Origin: Candidatus Polarisedimenticolaceae bacterium
GTDB lineage: Bacteria > Acidobacteriota > Polarisedimenticolia > Polarisedimenticolales > DASRJG01
Assembly (NCBI GenBank): GCA_036376135.1
Contig: DASVAW010000146.1
Span: 1-39,176 of the forward strand
Length of the DNA: 39,176 nucleotides
Direction of reading: 5' to 3'
Program-made: the position numbers and the translations under genes
Shown here: one piece after another, positions 32,586-39,176 of the stretch
Layout: each line of letters begins with the position of its first letter
Position numbering within the stretch: the stretch's first letter is position 1
Notes under the pieces: generated by a model
Databases searched by the model: none
Seen by the model: only the letters and a program-made list of their open reading frames with translations
Told to the model about the DNA's origin: nothing

Positions 32586-33476
32586 TCACGCCCCCGGATG
32601 CCGCGTCGCCAGTTCCTCGAGCAGCGCCTTCGACCGCGCGTCCAGGTCCTTGGGCGGCACGATCTGCACCACGACGAGGAGGTCCCCGGCCCTGCGGGAG
32701 CCGTGCGCGGGAACGCCGCGTCCGCGCAGCCGCAGCTTCTGCCCGCTGCGCGTCGCCGGCGGGATCTCGATCGTCGCCCTGCCGTCGAGCGTCGGGACGT
32801 CCACGCGGCCGCCGAGGGTGGCCTTCACGATGCCCACGGGGACCTCGCACAGCAGGTGCGGGCCGTCCCGCCGGAACAGCGGGTGCGGCTCCACGTGCAC
32901 GCGGAGGTAGGCATCCCCGGCGGTGCCGCCGCCGTGCCCCGCTTCGCCCCGGCCCGCCACCCGGACGCGGGCCCCGTCCTCGATCCCGGGAGGGATCCGC
33001 ACCTTGACCCGTTCGCCGGCGCCGCGCGCGCCCCCGCGGGGAATCGTCACCTCGATCGTGTGACCGGTGATCGCCTGCACGAAGGGGATCGTCATCTCGA
33101 ACTCGAGGTCGCCGCCTCGCGCACGACCTCGGGGACGCGCGCCGCGGGCGGCGCTCCCGAACAGCGACTCGAACAGATCCGAAAAGCCGCCGAAGTCGAA
33201 CGCCTCGGCCTGCTCGCGGCTCATGCCGGCGAAGGGATCGAAGCCGGTGCCGAACGCCTCGCGACCGCCGCGATCGTACCGGGCGCGCTTGTCCGGATCG
33301 CCGAGCACGGCGAACGCCTCCGCGACCTCCTTGAAACGATCCTCGGCCCCCGAGTCTCCGGGATTCACGTCGGGATGGAACTTGCGCGCGAGTTTCCGGT
33401 AGGCGGCCTTGATCTCCTTCTCGGTCGCGGACCGGCCGACTCCGAGCACCTCGTAGTAGTCGCGATTCGACGTCAT
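32586..33476 (-). CDS. DnaJ-class co-chaperone without zinc finger (CbpA type)
   Basis: A 296-residue J-domain protein. Residues 1-70 are the J domain (DYYEVLGVGRSATEKEIKAAYRKLARKFHPDVNPGD) with the HPD triplet that stimulates DnaK ATPase. A Gly/Phe-rich stretch follows (GGREAFGTGFDPFAG, FDFGGFSDLFESLFG). The C-terminal substrate-binding domains begin at about 110 (GGDLEFEMTIPFVQAITGHTIEV) and there is no CxxCxGxG zinc finger, so it is CbpA/DjlA-like rather than DnaJ. Ends with the usual EELATRHPG. The ATG at 33476 has GGAA close upstream and CATACC nine bases away. It is the gene preceding DUF2231 on the same strand. Confidence 0.93.
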   Translation of the reverse strand: MTSNRDYYEVLGVGRSATEKEIKAAYRKLARKFHPDVNPGDSGAEDRFKEVAEAFAVLGDPDKRARYDRGGREAFGTGFDPFAGMSREQAEAFDFGGFSDLFESLFGSAARGARPRGRARGGDLEFEMTIPFVQAITGHTIEVTIPRGGARGAGERVKVRIPPGIEDGARVRVAGRGEAGHGGGTAGDAYLRVHVEPHPLFRRDGPHLLCEVPVGIVKATLGGRVDVPTLDGRATIEIPPATRSGQKLRLRGRGVPAHGSRRAGDLLVVVQIVPPKDLDARSKALLEELATRHPGA

Positions 33477-33527
33477 GTTCCGGGGGGTATGTCGTACGGA
33501 TCGACGGGCGTGTCAAGCGGCCCCCGC

Positions 33528-33533
33528 TACAAT
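33528..33533 (+). promoter_or_regulatory. -10 box (TACAAT), leaderless arrangement
   Basis: TACAAT ends six bases before the GTG at 33540, so transcription would start on the start codon itself. There is no Shine-Dalgarno and no -35 at standard spacing. Confidence 0.45.
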
Positions 33534-33539
33534 GGCCGC

Positions 33540-34472
33540 GTGTCCCTCCTGCGCCCGATCCTCGTCCTGCTCCTCGCCCCCGCGGTCGCCGCGCAGCAGG
33601 AGCCCCCTCCGAGCCCCCTCAAGCCGCCGCCGCCGGCGATCCGCCCGAAGCCTCCCGCGAAGGGGGAGCCGCTGCAGGACAGCGGGTCCGCGGACGACAC
33701 CTGGCCGGGGCTCGACGCGGAGCTCGCGGACAAGCTCGCGGCGAGCGCCGAGCGTTACCGGGAATACGCCGTCCGGTTCACGACCGACGAGTCGGTCCGC
33801 GCGGCGCGCTACACCGACGGCGAGGCGACCTCCGAGGAGCTGCGCCGGTACGGCTACCTCCTCGACCGCGGGGAGGGACCGTTCGACCTCCGCGAGTTCC
33901 GGCAGAAGCTGAAGGCGGACGGCTCGCTCGCGCGCGGCGAGGTGAAGGACGAAGAGCCCTTCCCCCCCGCATACGGCTGGGTGTTCCTCTTCAGCCGGTT
34001 CCACCAGCCGTTCTTCGCCTACCGCGATCTGGGGGAGCGCTTCGAGGGTTTCGACCTGGTGCGCGAGATCCGCTTCCGCGGCGCGCTCCCCTACACCGAC
34101 GGCCGCGACATCCGGCAGTGGGAAGGGACCGTCCTCGTCGACGTCACGACGGGGTCGCCCGTCGAGATCCGCGCGGAGCCCAGCCGCCAGACGGAGCGGA
34201 TCCGCTGGATGTTCGACCGCTGGGCGCAGGCGTTCAACATCATCGGATTCCGCACCGCGCCGCGGCCGTTCGGCCATCGCTGCCGCGTGGCGTTCGGCCT
34301 GCGGCAGGACCGTCTGAGCTTCCCGACGGAGCTTCGGTACGACACCTTCCGCGCGGTCAGCTCGAAGTCGCAGATTCCCTGGAGCGCATCGATCCGCACC
34401 TACGAGGGATATCGCTTCTTCAAGACGGCGACCGAGGAGACCCCCGGCGAGACGGTGCGGCCCGGGCGCTGA
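33540..34472 (+). CDS. Secreted protein of unknown function
   Basis: A 310-residue protein with signal peptide (V-S-L-L-R-P-I-L-V-L-L-L-A-P-A-V-A-A), then a proline-rich linker (about 20-45: PPPSPLKPPPPAIRPKPPAK). A soluble domain of about 250 residues follows (ASAERYREYAVRFTTDESVR, YGWVFLFSRFHQPFFAYRDLG, WEGTVLVDVTTGSPVEIRAE, FPTELRYDTFRAV). The later part, with LVDVTTGSPVEI and FGLRQDRLSFPTELRYDTF, recalls outer-membrane lipoprotein-sorting or LolA-like beta sheets, but I cannot name the family. No ATG fits; GTG at 33540 matches the signal peptide and sits directly behind a -10 box. It is convergent with the SurA-like gene (3-base gap). Confidence 0.7.
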   Translation: MSLLRPILVLLLAPAVAAQQEPPPSPLKPPPPAIRPKPPAKGEPLQDSGSADDTWPGLDAELADKLAASAERYREYAVRFTTDESVRAARYTDGEATSEELRRYGYLLDRGEGPFDLREFRQKLKADGSLARGEVKDEEPFPPAYGWVFLFSRFHQPFFAYRDLGERFEGFDLVREIRFRGALPYTDGRDIRQWEGTVLVDVTTGSPVEIRAEPSRQTERIRWMFDRWAQAFNIIGFRTAPRPFGHRCRVAFGLRQDRLSFPTELRYDTFRAVSSKSQIPWSASIRTYEGYRFFKTATEETPGETVRPGR

Positions 34473-34475
34473 CTC

Positions 34476-35612
34476 CTACTTCGCCGCGGGAGGCGGTTGC
34501 GTCCCGCCCGGGGCGGCGCCCGTCGGGGCCGCGGCGGGAACCGCCGGCTTCAGGAACGCCTCGTCGACGATCTTCACCTGCGCGGCCTGACTGAGCTGCT
34601 GCACCTTCTGCTGGACCGCGGCGGCGTCCTTGGCGCGCCCCATGTCGAGCGCGAGCCGGGCCTTGACGTCGTCGAAGGGGAGCACGCGGGCCGGCTGCTT
34701 CTCGGTGATCTTCATGAAGTTCAGGCCCGTGGGGGTGTCGAAGATCGGCGTGATCTGACCGACCGGCGTCGAGAAGCCGAGATCCTCGATCCGCGGGAAG
34801 ACCGGGTTCGCCGTCTCGCCGCGGTGGAACCAGCCGAGGTCGCCCCCGTTGCCGGCGTTGGGCACCTGGGAGTACTCCTTGGCGATCGCGGCGAAGTCCT
34901 CGCCGGCGAGGGCGCGTTTGCGGGCCTCCTCGATCCGCTTGCGCGCGTCGGCCTTGAGGGGCTCGGCGTCGTCCGGCTTGGACAGGACGACCACGATCTG
35001 CGCGCGGACCTTCTCGGGCTCGCGGAACATCTCGGGATTCGCGTCGTAGAACTTCTTCACCTCGGCCTCGGGGACCGCGGCGTTGCCGGCGACGGACTTC
35101 ATGTACTTGCGCGTGATCACGCGCAGCGTCGCCTCGTTGCGGAGATCGGCGTCGGTGAGCTGGGCCTCGGCGAGGAACTTCCGGAACGCCTGCTCGTCCG
35201 GAAAGCCCGTCCGGGCGCCCTGGAGCTCCTGCGCGATCTCCTCCTCGCTGGCCTGGATCCCCGTCTTCTCCGCGTCCTGGCGGATGAGCTCGTTGGCGAT
35301 GAACGCCTCGAGCGCCGCCTGGCGGAGCGCCACCTCGGCATCGGGCTGCACCGCGCGTCCCTGCGCACGCATGCGCATCTTGGTCATCTCGATTTCCTGG
35401 AGCAGGCGGCGCGACTTGATCGGCCGGCCGTTCACCTCCGCGATCACGGTGTCGGGAGGCAGTTGCACCGGCTCGGCTTCGGGGGCCCCGCCCGGAGCCG
35501 CGTCCCGACCTTCGGCCGCCGGGGCCGGCTCCTTCGCGCCGCCGCAGGCGGCCAGGAAAACGACGAACGCGACGAGAACCGCCGGCGCGGTTCGGGCGAA
35601 CGAGCGGCGCAT
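34476..35612 (-). CDS. Peptidyl-prolyl cis-trans isomerase lipoprotein (SurA/PpiC-parvulin type)
   Basis: A 378-residue periplasmic foldase. The lipoprotein signal is VVFLAAC-GG (lipid Cys near 23). An Ala/Pro-rich linker is followed by a SurA_N-like helical region (VIAEVNGRPIKSRRLLQEIE, ALEAFIANELIRQDAEKTGI). The parvulin domain, about 210-310, is recognised by VRAQIVVVLSKPDD, GEDFAAIAKEYSQ, GGDLGWFHRGE and FSTPVGQITPIFDTPTGLNFMKI. A C-terminal tail is Pro/Ala-rich. The ATG at 35612 with GGAGG four bases upstream is preferred over the longer frame from 35654. It assists outer-membrane protein folding, fitting the beta-barrel gene elsewhere in this window. Confidence 0.92.
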   Translation of the reverse strand: MRRSFARTAPAVLVAFVVFLAACGGAKEPAPAAEGRDAAPGGAPEAEPVQLPPDTVIAEVNGRPIKSRRLLQEIEMTKMRMRAQGRAVQPDAEVALRQAALEAFIANELIRQDAEKTGIQASEEEIAQELQGARTGFPDEQAFRKFLAEAQLTDADLRNEATLRVITRKYMKSVAGNAAVPEAEVKKFYDANPEMFREPEKVRAQIVVVLSKPDDAEPLKADARKRIEEARKRALAGEDFAAIAKEYSQVPNAGNGGDLGWFHRGETANPVFPRIEDLGFSTPVGQITPIFDTPTGLNFMKITEKQPARVLPFDDVKARLALDMGRAKDAAAVQQKVQQLSQAAQVKIVDEAFLKPAVPAAAPTGAAPGGTQPPPAAK

Positions 35613-35655
35613 GGAACCTCCAGGGATCGAAGTCGATCCGGACGAAGCGCCCATC

Positions 35656-37032
35656 TTACGAGGAGGACCCCGACCCGTCGAGCCGAACCCGCGACGCTCC
35701 GCGGCGGACGACGGCGGCGAGCCGGAGCAGGAGGATCGCCGCGACGACCGCGAGGGAGATCACGAGCCCCTGCCAGACCCCCGCCGGCCCCGACCCGTGA
35801 CGGAACGCCAGCCAGGCGCCGATCGGAAGCCCGAGCGCCCAGTACCCCACGACGTTGGCGACCGCCGGGAGGTGGACGTCCCCCGCGCCGCGCAGCGCGC
35901 CGAAGCAGACCACCTGCGTCCCGTCGAACAGCTGGAACGCCCCCGCCAGGGGGAGCAGCACCGCGGCGAGCGCCACGACCTCGGGATCGGAGGTGTAGAG
36001 CCCGGTCAGAAGGCCCGGGAGGAACACGAACAACCCGGCGGGCAGGGTCATCATGGCGGCCCCCGCCGCGACGGCGGTCCACGCGGTGCGCGACCAGGGC
36101 AAGGACGCACCGACCAGGTTCCCCACCCGCGTCGCGGTCGCCGCGGCGAGCCCGTTGGGCAACATGAACGACAGGGTCGCGAGGTTCATCGCCACCGCGT
36201 GCGCCGCGATCGCGCGCGCGCCGAACACGCCCATCATCAGGCCCGCCGCGTGGAAGGCCCACACCTCGAGGGCGAAGGTGAGCCCGAGCGGAACGCCGAT
36301 CGCCAGCAGCCGTCCGAGCGGCCGGAGCTCGAACATCCCGGCCGCCCCGGGCCAGTGGTCGCGCAGGATCGGGCGCGCGAGGCGCACGATGGCCGCGAGC
36401 ATGAACCACTCCCCCGCCGCGCTCGCGAGCGCGCACCCCACGGCGCCGAGTCGGGGCGCCCCCAGGTTCCCGTACATGAGGACCCAGTTCAGGAAGACGT
36501 TGACGAGGTTCGCCGCGAGCACGGCGACCGTCGCCTCGCGCATGCGCCCCAGGGCCGCCAGGAACTGCCGGACCACCACGAACCCCATGAGGGCGGGGAC
36601 CCCGGCGACTCTCGCGAGGGCGTACCCCGCGGCATCGGGGATCAGGGCGTCGGGCTGGCCGAGCAGCCTCAACCCCGGCCCGGCGAACGCGAGCATCGTG
36701 GCGATGGGGACCGCGAGCAGCATCCCCATCGCGACGCCACGGCTCAGGCCGAGCCCCACGCCGCGCCGGTCCCCCGCGCCGAACGCCTGGGCGACGACCG
36801 GATCCAGGGCCCGCGCCGCCCCGAAGGCGACGATGCTCACCGCGACGTGCCACAGCGCCCCGAGCGCGACCGCCGCCATCGTCTCCGCGCCGAGCCGGCC
36901 CGCCATGACGGTGTCGACCGTCGAGAGCGACACGCTCCCGATGTAGGCGACCGAGACCGGCCAGGCGAGGCCGAACAGCCGCTTGAGCTCGACGCGCGTG
37001 CCGGTCCAGGGCTCGATGCCGCGGGGGTTCAT
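35656..37032 (-). CDS. MATE-family multidrug/cation exporter
   Basis: A 458-residue membrane transporter with about twelve hydrophobic helices in two halves. It starts LKRLFGLAWPVSVAYIGSVSLSTVDTVMAGRLG, the MATE N-terminal motif. The second half repeats it (LRPLGRLLAIGVPLGLTFALEVWAF). It exports drugs or cationic compounds using H+ or Na+ gradients. The ATG at 37032 starts MNPRGIEP. It is not in an obvious operon: it lies divergent from the Smr gene 23 bases away and 43 bases before the SurA-like gene on the same strand, with which it may be transcribed. A substrate cannot be predicted. Confidence 0.92.
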   Translation of the reverse strand: MNPRGIEPWTGTRVELKRLFGLAWPVSVAYIGSVSLSTVDTVMAGRLGAETMAAVALGALWHVAVSIVAFGAARALDPVVAQAFGAGDRRGVGLGLSRGVAMGMLLAVPIATMLAFAGPGLRLLGQPDALIPDAAGYALARVAGVPALMGFVVVRQFLAALGRMREATVAVLAANLVNVFLNWVLMYGNLGAPRLGAVGCALASAAGEWFMLAAIVRLARPILRDHWPGAAGMFELRPLGRLLAIGVPLGLTFALEVWAFHAAGLMMGVFGARAIAAHAVAMNLATLSFMLPNGLAAATATRVGNLVGASLPWSRTAWTAVAAGAAMMTLPAGLFVFLPGLLTGLYTSDPEVVALAAVLLPLAGAFQLFDGTQVVCFGALRGAGDVHLPAVANVVGYWALGLPIGAWLAFRHGSGPAGVWQGLVISLAVVAAILLLRLAAVVRRGASRVRLDGSGSSS

Positions 37033-37042
37033 CCGGACATGG

Positions 37043-37048
37043 TAGAAG
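37043..37048 (+). promoter_or_regulatory. Weak -10-like box (TAGAAG) close to the Smr start
   Basis: TAGAAG ends seven bases before the Smr ATG, in the 23-base divergent gap. No Shine-Dalgarno is present between. Confidence 0.2.
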
Positions 37049-37055
37049 ACGGGTC

Positions 37056-37349
37056 ATGACCGACGACGAGCCGCCCCCCGACGAGGTCGAGATCCCGATC
37101 GAGGACCACCTCGACCTCCACGCGTTCGCGCCGCGCGACGTGACCGGGGTGGTGGAGTCGTACCTCGAGGCGGCGATCGAGCGGGGTTTCTCCGAGGTGC
37201 GCCTCATCCACGGAAAGGGGATCGGGGTGCAACGGGCCGCCGTGCGGCGCCTTCTGGACCGTCATCCGGGCGTGGCGGGGTACCGCGACGACGACGCCCT
37301 GCGCGGCGGATGGGGGGCGACGATCGTGATCCTGCGCCGGGAACGTTGA
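37056..37349 (+). CDS. Stand-alone Smr-domain protein
   Basis: A 97-residue Smr (MutS2 C-terminal-like) domain. It has the entry motif DHLDLHAFAP (LDLH) and the loop VRLIHGKGIGVQRAAVR (HGKG), followed by the closing strand GGWGATIVIL. Smr domains are DNA or RNA nicking endonucleases, in bacteria often linked to ribosome rescue or recombination control. The N terminus is a short acidic tail (TDDEPPPDEVEIP). There is no sign that it was cut from a longer MutS2, so it appears to be a complete protein. It is followed after 43 bases by the small CxxC gene on the same strand. Confidence 0.92.
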   Translation: MTDDEPPPDEVEIPIEDHLDLHAFAPRDVTGVVESYLEAAIERGFSEVRLIHGKGIGVQRAAVRRLLDRHPGVAGYRDDDALRGGWGATIVILRRER

Positions 37350-37392
37350 CCCGGAGCGGCCGGGAACCCACAATGGCCGCGGAGAAGCGACC

Positions 37393-37683
37393 ATGAGCGA
37401 TCCCCTGCGCATCACCTGCCCGTGCTGTTCGACCCGGCTCGCGGTCGATCGCGCCAGCGGCGAGATCCTGTCCGAGGAGCGCCCCAAGGCCGACCCCGAA
37501 GCCACCTTCGAGCAGGCGATGCAGGCCGTGCGCTCCGGCGGCCAGCGCCGCGAGGACGCCTTCTCCAAGGCCTTCGAGCGGACCAGGAACCTCGACGACG
37601 TGCTCTCGAAGAAGTTCGACGAGGCCAAACGCAAGGCCGCGGAAGATTCCACCCCCTGGCGCAACCCGCTCGACAACGAATGA
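37393..37683 (+). CDS. Small CxCC protein, hypothetical
   Basis: A 96-residue protein with an N-terminal Cys cluster RITCPCCSTRLAVDRASGEIL, half of a possible zinc ribbon. A highly charged helical middle follows (QAVRSGGQRREDAFSKAFER, DVLSKKFDEAKRKAAE), probably a coiled coil. I recognise no named family; similar small proteins are annotated as hypothetical in deep bacterial lineages. GCGGAG eight bases before the ATG at 37393 is a fair ribosome-binding site, and CACAAT around 37368 may be its -10. Its stop overlaps the ATG of the carboxypeptidase gene (ATGA). Confidence 0.7.
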   Translation: MSDPLRITCPCCSTRLAVDRASGEILSEERPKADPEATFEQAMQAVRSGGQRREDAFSKAFERTRNLDDVLSKKFDEAKRKAAEDSTPWRNPLDNE

Positions 37684-39023
37684 CCATTTCCCGCGTGCGG
37701 CGCTCCTCGATCCTCGTCGTCTTCCTCCTCGCGGCACTCGTCGCGACCGACGCCTCGGCGGCCCCCGCCAAGAAGAAGCGCGCGAAACCCCGCCGGCCGG
37801 TGACCCCGCCGTCGCTCGTCTGGCACGTCGAGACCATGGACGGCCAGGTGATCTCGACGAATCGCGGCGACGAGTCGGTCAATCCCGCGTCGGTCGTCAA
37901 GGCCGCGACGACCTTGTGGGCCCTCGAGCGCCTCGGTCCGGATCACCGCTTCGAGACCACCGTGCATGCGCGCGGGACCGTGGACGCCAAGACGCGCACG
38001 CTCGTCGGCGATCTCGTCGTGCGCGGCGGCGGCGATCCCGACTTCCAGTCCGAGAACGTCTTCCTCGTGGCCGAGGCGCTCAACGCCCGCGGCATCCGGA
38101 AGGTGTCGGGGCGGCTCGTCGTCGACCAACGATTCTGGATCGGTTGGGAGGGAGGCTCCGAGGGGCCGGCCCTCACCGCCGAGCGGCGCGCGTGGATGAT
38201 GGGTGAACGTCTCCGCCGCGCCCTGGACCCGGCGCGGTGGACGCGGGCGCAACACGCCGCGTGGCGGGCCTTCGCCGCCGCGGAAGGACGCCAGGTCTCC
38301 CGGCCGCCGGGGGTGCTCGTGCGCGGCGGCGTGAAGTTCGAGGCCGACGGGTCCGAGTACGCGGGGACGACCGTGGCGATCCACCGGTCCAAGCCGCTCG
38401 TCGACACGCTCCGGCGCTTCAACTGTTTCTCGAACAACGACATCGAACGGGTCGGCGGCGAGATCGGCGCCGCGGACGAGCTCGGCGCCGAGCTGAGCGG
38501 GCGCCTGGCGGAAGCGGGTGCCGGCGTCCAGCTCTCGACCACCTCGGGTCTGGGCGAGAACCGGCTCACCCCCCGCCAGATGGTCGGGCTCATGCGCGAG
38601 CTGCGCTCGACGGCGGGGAACCACGGCCTCGGGGTCGAGGAGATCCTCCCGGTCGCCGGCTGCGACCCCGGTACCGTGACCCGCTTCTTCCCGCGACTGT
38701 CCACCGGCAGCAACGCGACCGCGCTCGTGGGAAAGACCGGGACGTTGACGGCGACCGACGGCGGGATCGCCGTGCTCGCGGGGTTCCTCAACACCGGCGA
38801 GGGGGAATTCGTGTTCGCCGTCGCGGCGCCGCGTGCCGCAGGGAAGCTGCGGCTCGCCCGGCGCGTCGAGGAGCAGTGGCTGCTCGACCTGCTCGCGCGC
38901 CACGGCGGCGCGCGTCCGCGGACCTGCGCCGGCCCCCTCGCGGGCCCCGCCGACGGCGCGGCGATCGTCGAGGGGCCGCAAGCGCAGTCGACGGCCGGTG
39001 CCGGAGCGGCGTCGCAGCACTGA
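37680..39023 (+). CDS. D-alanyl-D-alanine carboxypeptidase/endopeptidase, PBP4 (S13) type
   Basis: A 447-residue class C penicillin-binding protein with signal peptide (about 1-28, ending ASAAP) acting on peptidoglycan stem peptides in the periplasm. The three active-site motifs are S71-V-V-K74 (NPASVVKAATT), S251-N-N (FNCFSNNDIE) and K352-T-G (LVGKTGTL). GDLVVRGGGDPDF near residue 110 is a PBP4 landmark. The ATG at 37680 overlaps the preceding stop. The C-terminal tail is Ala/Gly-rich and disordered. It fits the DacB group, which trims or opens cross-links during growth. Confidence 0.9.
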   Translation: MTISRVRRSSILVVFLLAALVATDASAAPAKKKRAKPRRPVTPPSLVWHVETMDGQVISTNRGDESVNPASVVKAATTLWALERLGPDHRFETTVHARGTVDAKTRTLVGDLVVRGGGDPDFQSENVFLVAEALNARGIRKVSGRLVVDQRFWIGWEGGSEGPALTAERRAWMMGERLRRALDPARWTRAQHAAWRAFAAAEGRQVSRPPGVLVRGGVKFEADGSEYAGTTVAIHRSKPLVDTLRRFNCFSNNDIERVGGEIGAADELGAELSGRLAEAGAGVQLSTTSGLGENRLTPRQMVGLMRELRSTAGNHGLGVEEILPVAGCDPGTVTRFFPRLSTGSNATALVGKTGTLTATDGGIAVLAGFLNTGEGEFVFAVAAPRAAGKLRLARRVEEQWLLDLLARHGGARPRTCAGPLAGPADGAAIVEGPQAQSTAGAGAASQH

Positions 39024-39036
39024 GCCGTCGATCCGA

Positions 39037-39064
39037 TTGACATCCCCACTCCGGATGCAACAAT
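39037..39064 (+). promoter_or_regulatory. Promoter with consensus TTGACA
   Basis: TTGACA (39037-39042) and AACAAT (39059-39064) are 16 bases apart. The predicted start is near 39071, giving a leader of about 29 nt with GGAAAGGAG nine bases before the ATG at 39100. It is the best -35 match I saw in this window. Confidence 0.65.
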
Positions 39065-39099
39065 GCGGCCCGAGGTTGAGGGGAAAGGAGTCTCTGAAG

Positions 39100-39176
39100 A
39101 TGCGGATCTGGAAGTACGCGGTGGTCTTCGCTCTCGCGGCGCTCTCGTGCGGAGCCGCGCTGGCCCAGTCCCCGGT
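39100..39176 (+). CDS. N terminus of a secreted protein, cut by the window end
   Basis: The ATG at 39100 begins a signal peptide (M-R-I-W-K-Y then VVFALAALSCGAALAQ), open to the last base. GGAAAGGAG lies nine bases upstream and a consensus-like promoter precedes it, so this is a genuine, probably well-expressed gene. Only 25 codons are visible, so the mature protein cannot be identified. Confidence 0.75.
   Translation, partial: MRIWKYAVVFALAALSCGAALAQSP

Noticed and set aside
37056-37349. Smr protein as a leftover of a broken mutS2
   Set aside because: No MutS-like remnants are found on either side, and the protein has its own start and acidic N terminus.

Overview
This is a very gene-dense, high-GC stretch of bacterial chromosome. 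It holds about 41 protein-coding genes, one of them cut by the right edge, plus a possible fragment at the left edge. I found no rRNA, tRNA, insertion sequence, prophage or CRISPR array, and no gap longer than about 130 bases without a gene. The cell is diderm: there are lipoproteins, secreted c-type cytochromes, an outer-membrane beta-barrel, a class C penicillin-binding protein and a SurA-like foldase. The large form of IspG, the many haem proteins, the selenoprotein and the arsenosugar genes would suit an Acidobacteriota-like or deep deltaproteobacterial-like lineage. That placement is inference and is not proven by any single gene.

Layout. 1-1458: arsenosugar genes (arsS and its peroxidase-like partner), leftward. 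1589-5603: aconitase, a monohaem cytochrome c and an FGGY (glycerol-type) kinase, overlapping head to tail, followed convergently by a short FAD glycerol-3-phosphate dehydrogenase. 6800-7996: three small membrane proteins in an overlapping operon. 8003-11280: glycogen branching enzyme and a GntR-type regulator. 11353-14814: a leftward electron-transfer cluster of cupredoxin, small secreted protein, dihaem cytochrome c, CX4CH lipoprotein and a beta-barrel carrying one haem motif. 14928-17744: an M16 protease. 17875-21343: an inner-membrane respiratory operon of 11-haem cytochrome c, cytochrome b and six-haem NapC/NirT-like protein. 21360-25528: infC, queF, a degenerate signalling protein, an HtrA protease, a monohaem cytochrome, a Usp and a small membrane protein. 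25650-30931: ispG facing the operon beta-CASP hydrolase / YciI / CstA. 31019-32153: a SelW-like selenoprotein and proline dehydrogenase. 32140-39176: DUF2231 protein, DnaJ-class chaperone, secreted hypothetical, SurA-like isomerase, MATE exporter, Smr protein, a small CxxC protein, a D,D-carboxypeptidase and a truncated secreted protein.

Most notable points. (1) The gene at 31019-31240 reads through an in-frame TGA as selenocysteine in a C-x-x-U redox motif, and a perfect 7-bp hairpin with loop GGTCT lies just downstream; standard gene callers will miss it. (2) infC has no ATG, GTG or TTG that could start it, and begins with ATC behind a perfect Shine-Dalgarno. (3) The cluster at 11353-14814 looks like an uncharacterised periplasm-to-surface electron conduit with a single-haem beta-barrel. 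(4) The protein at 22443-23096 is a receiver plus HisKA-like fusion in which both phosphorylatable residues are replaced by Glu. (5) Several genes have a -10-like hexamer 6-9 nt before the start codon and no Shine-Dalgarno, which suggests leaderless mRNAs.

Limits: all family calls are from reading the protein sequences by eye. No database search, structure prediction or folding calculation was run.
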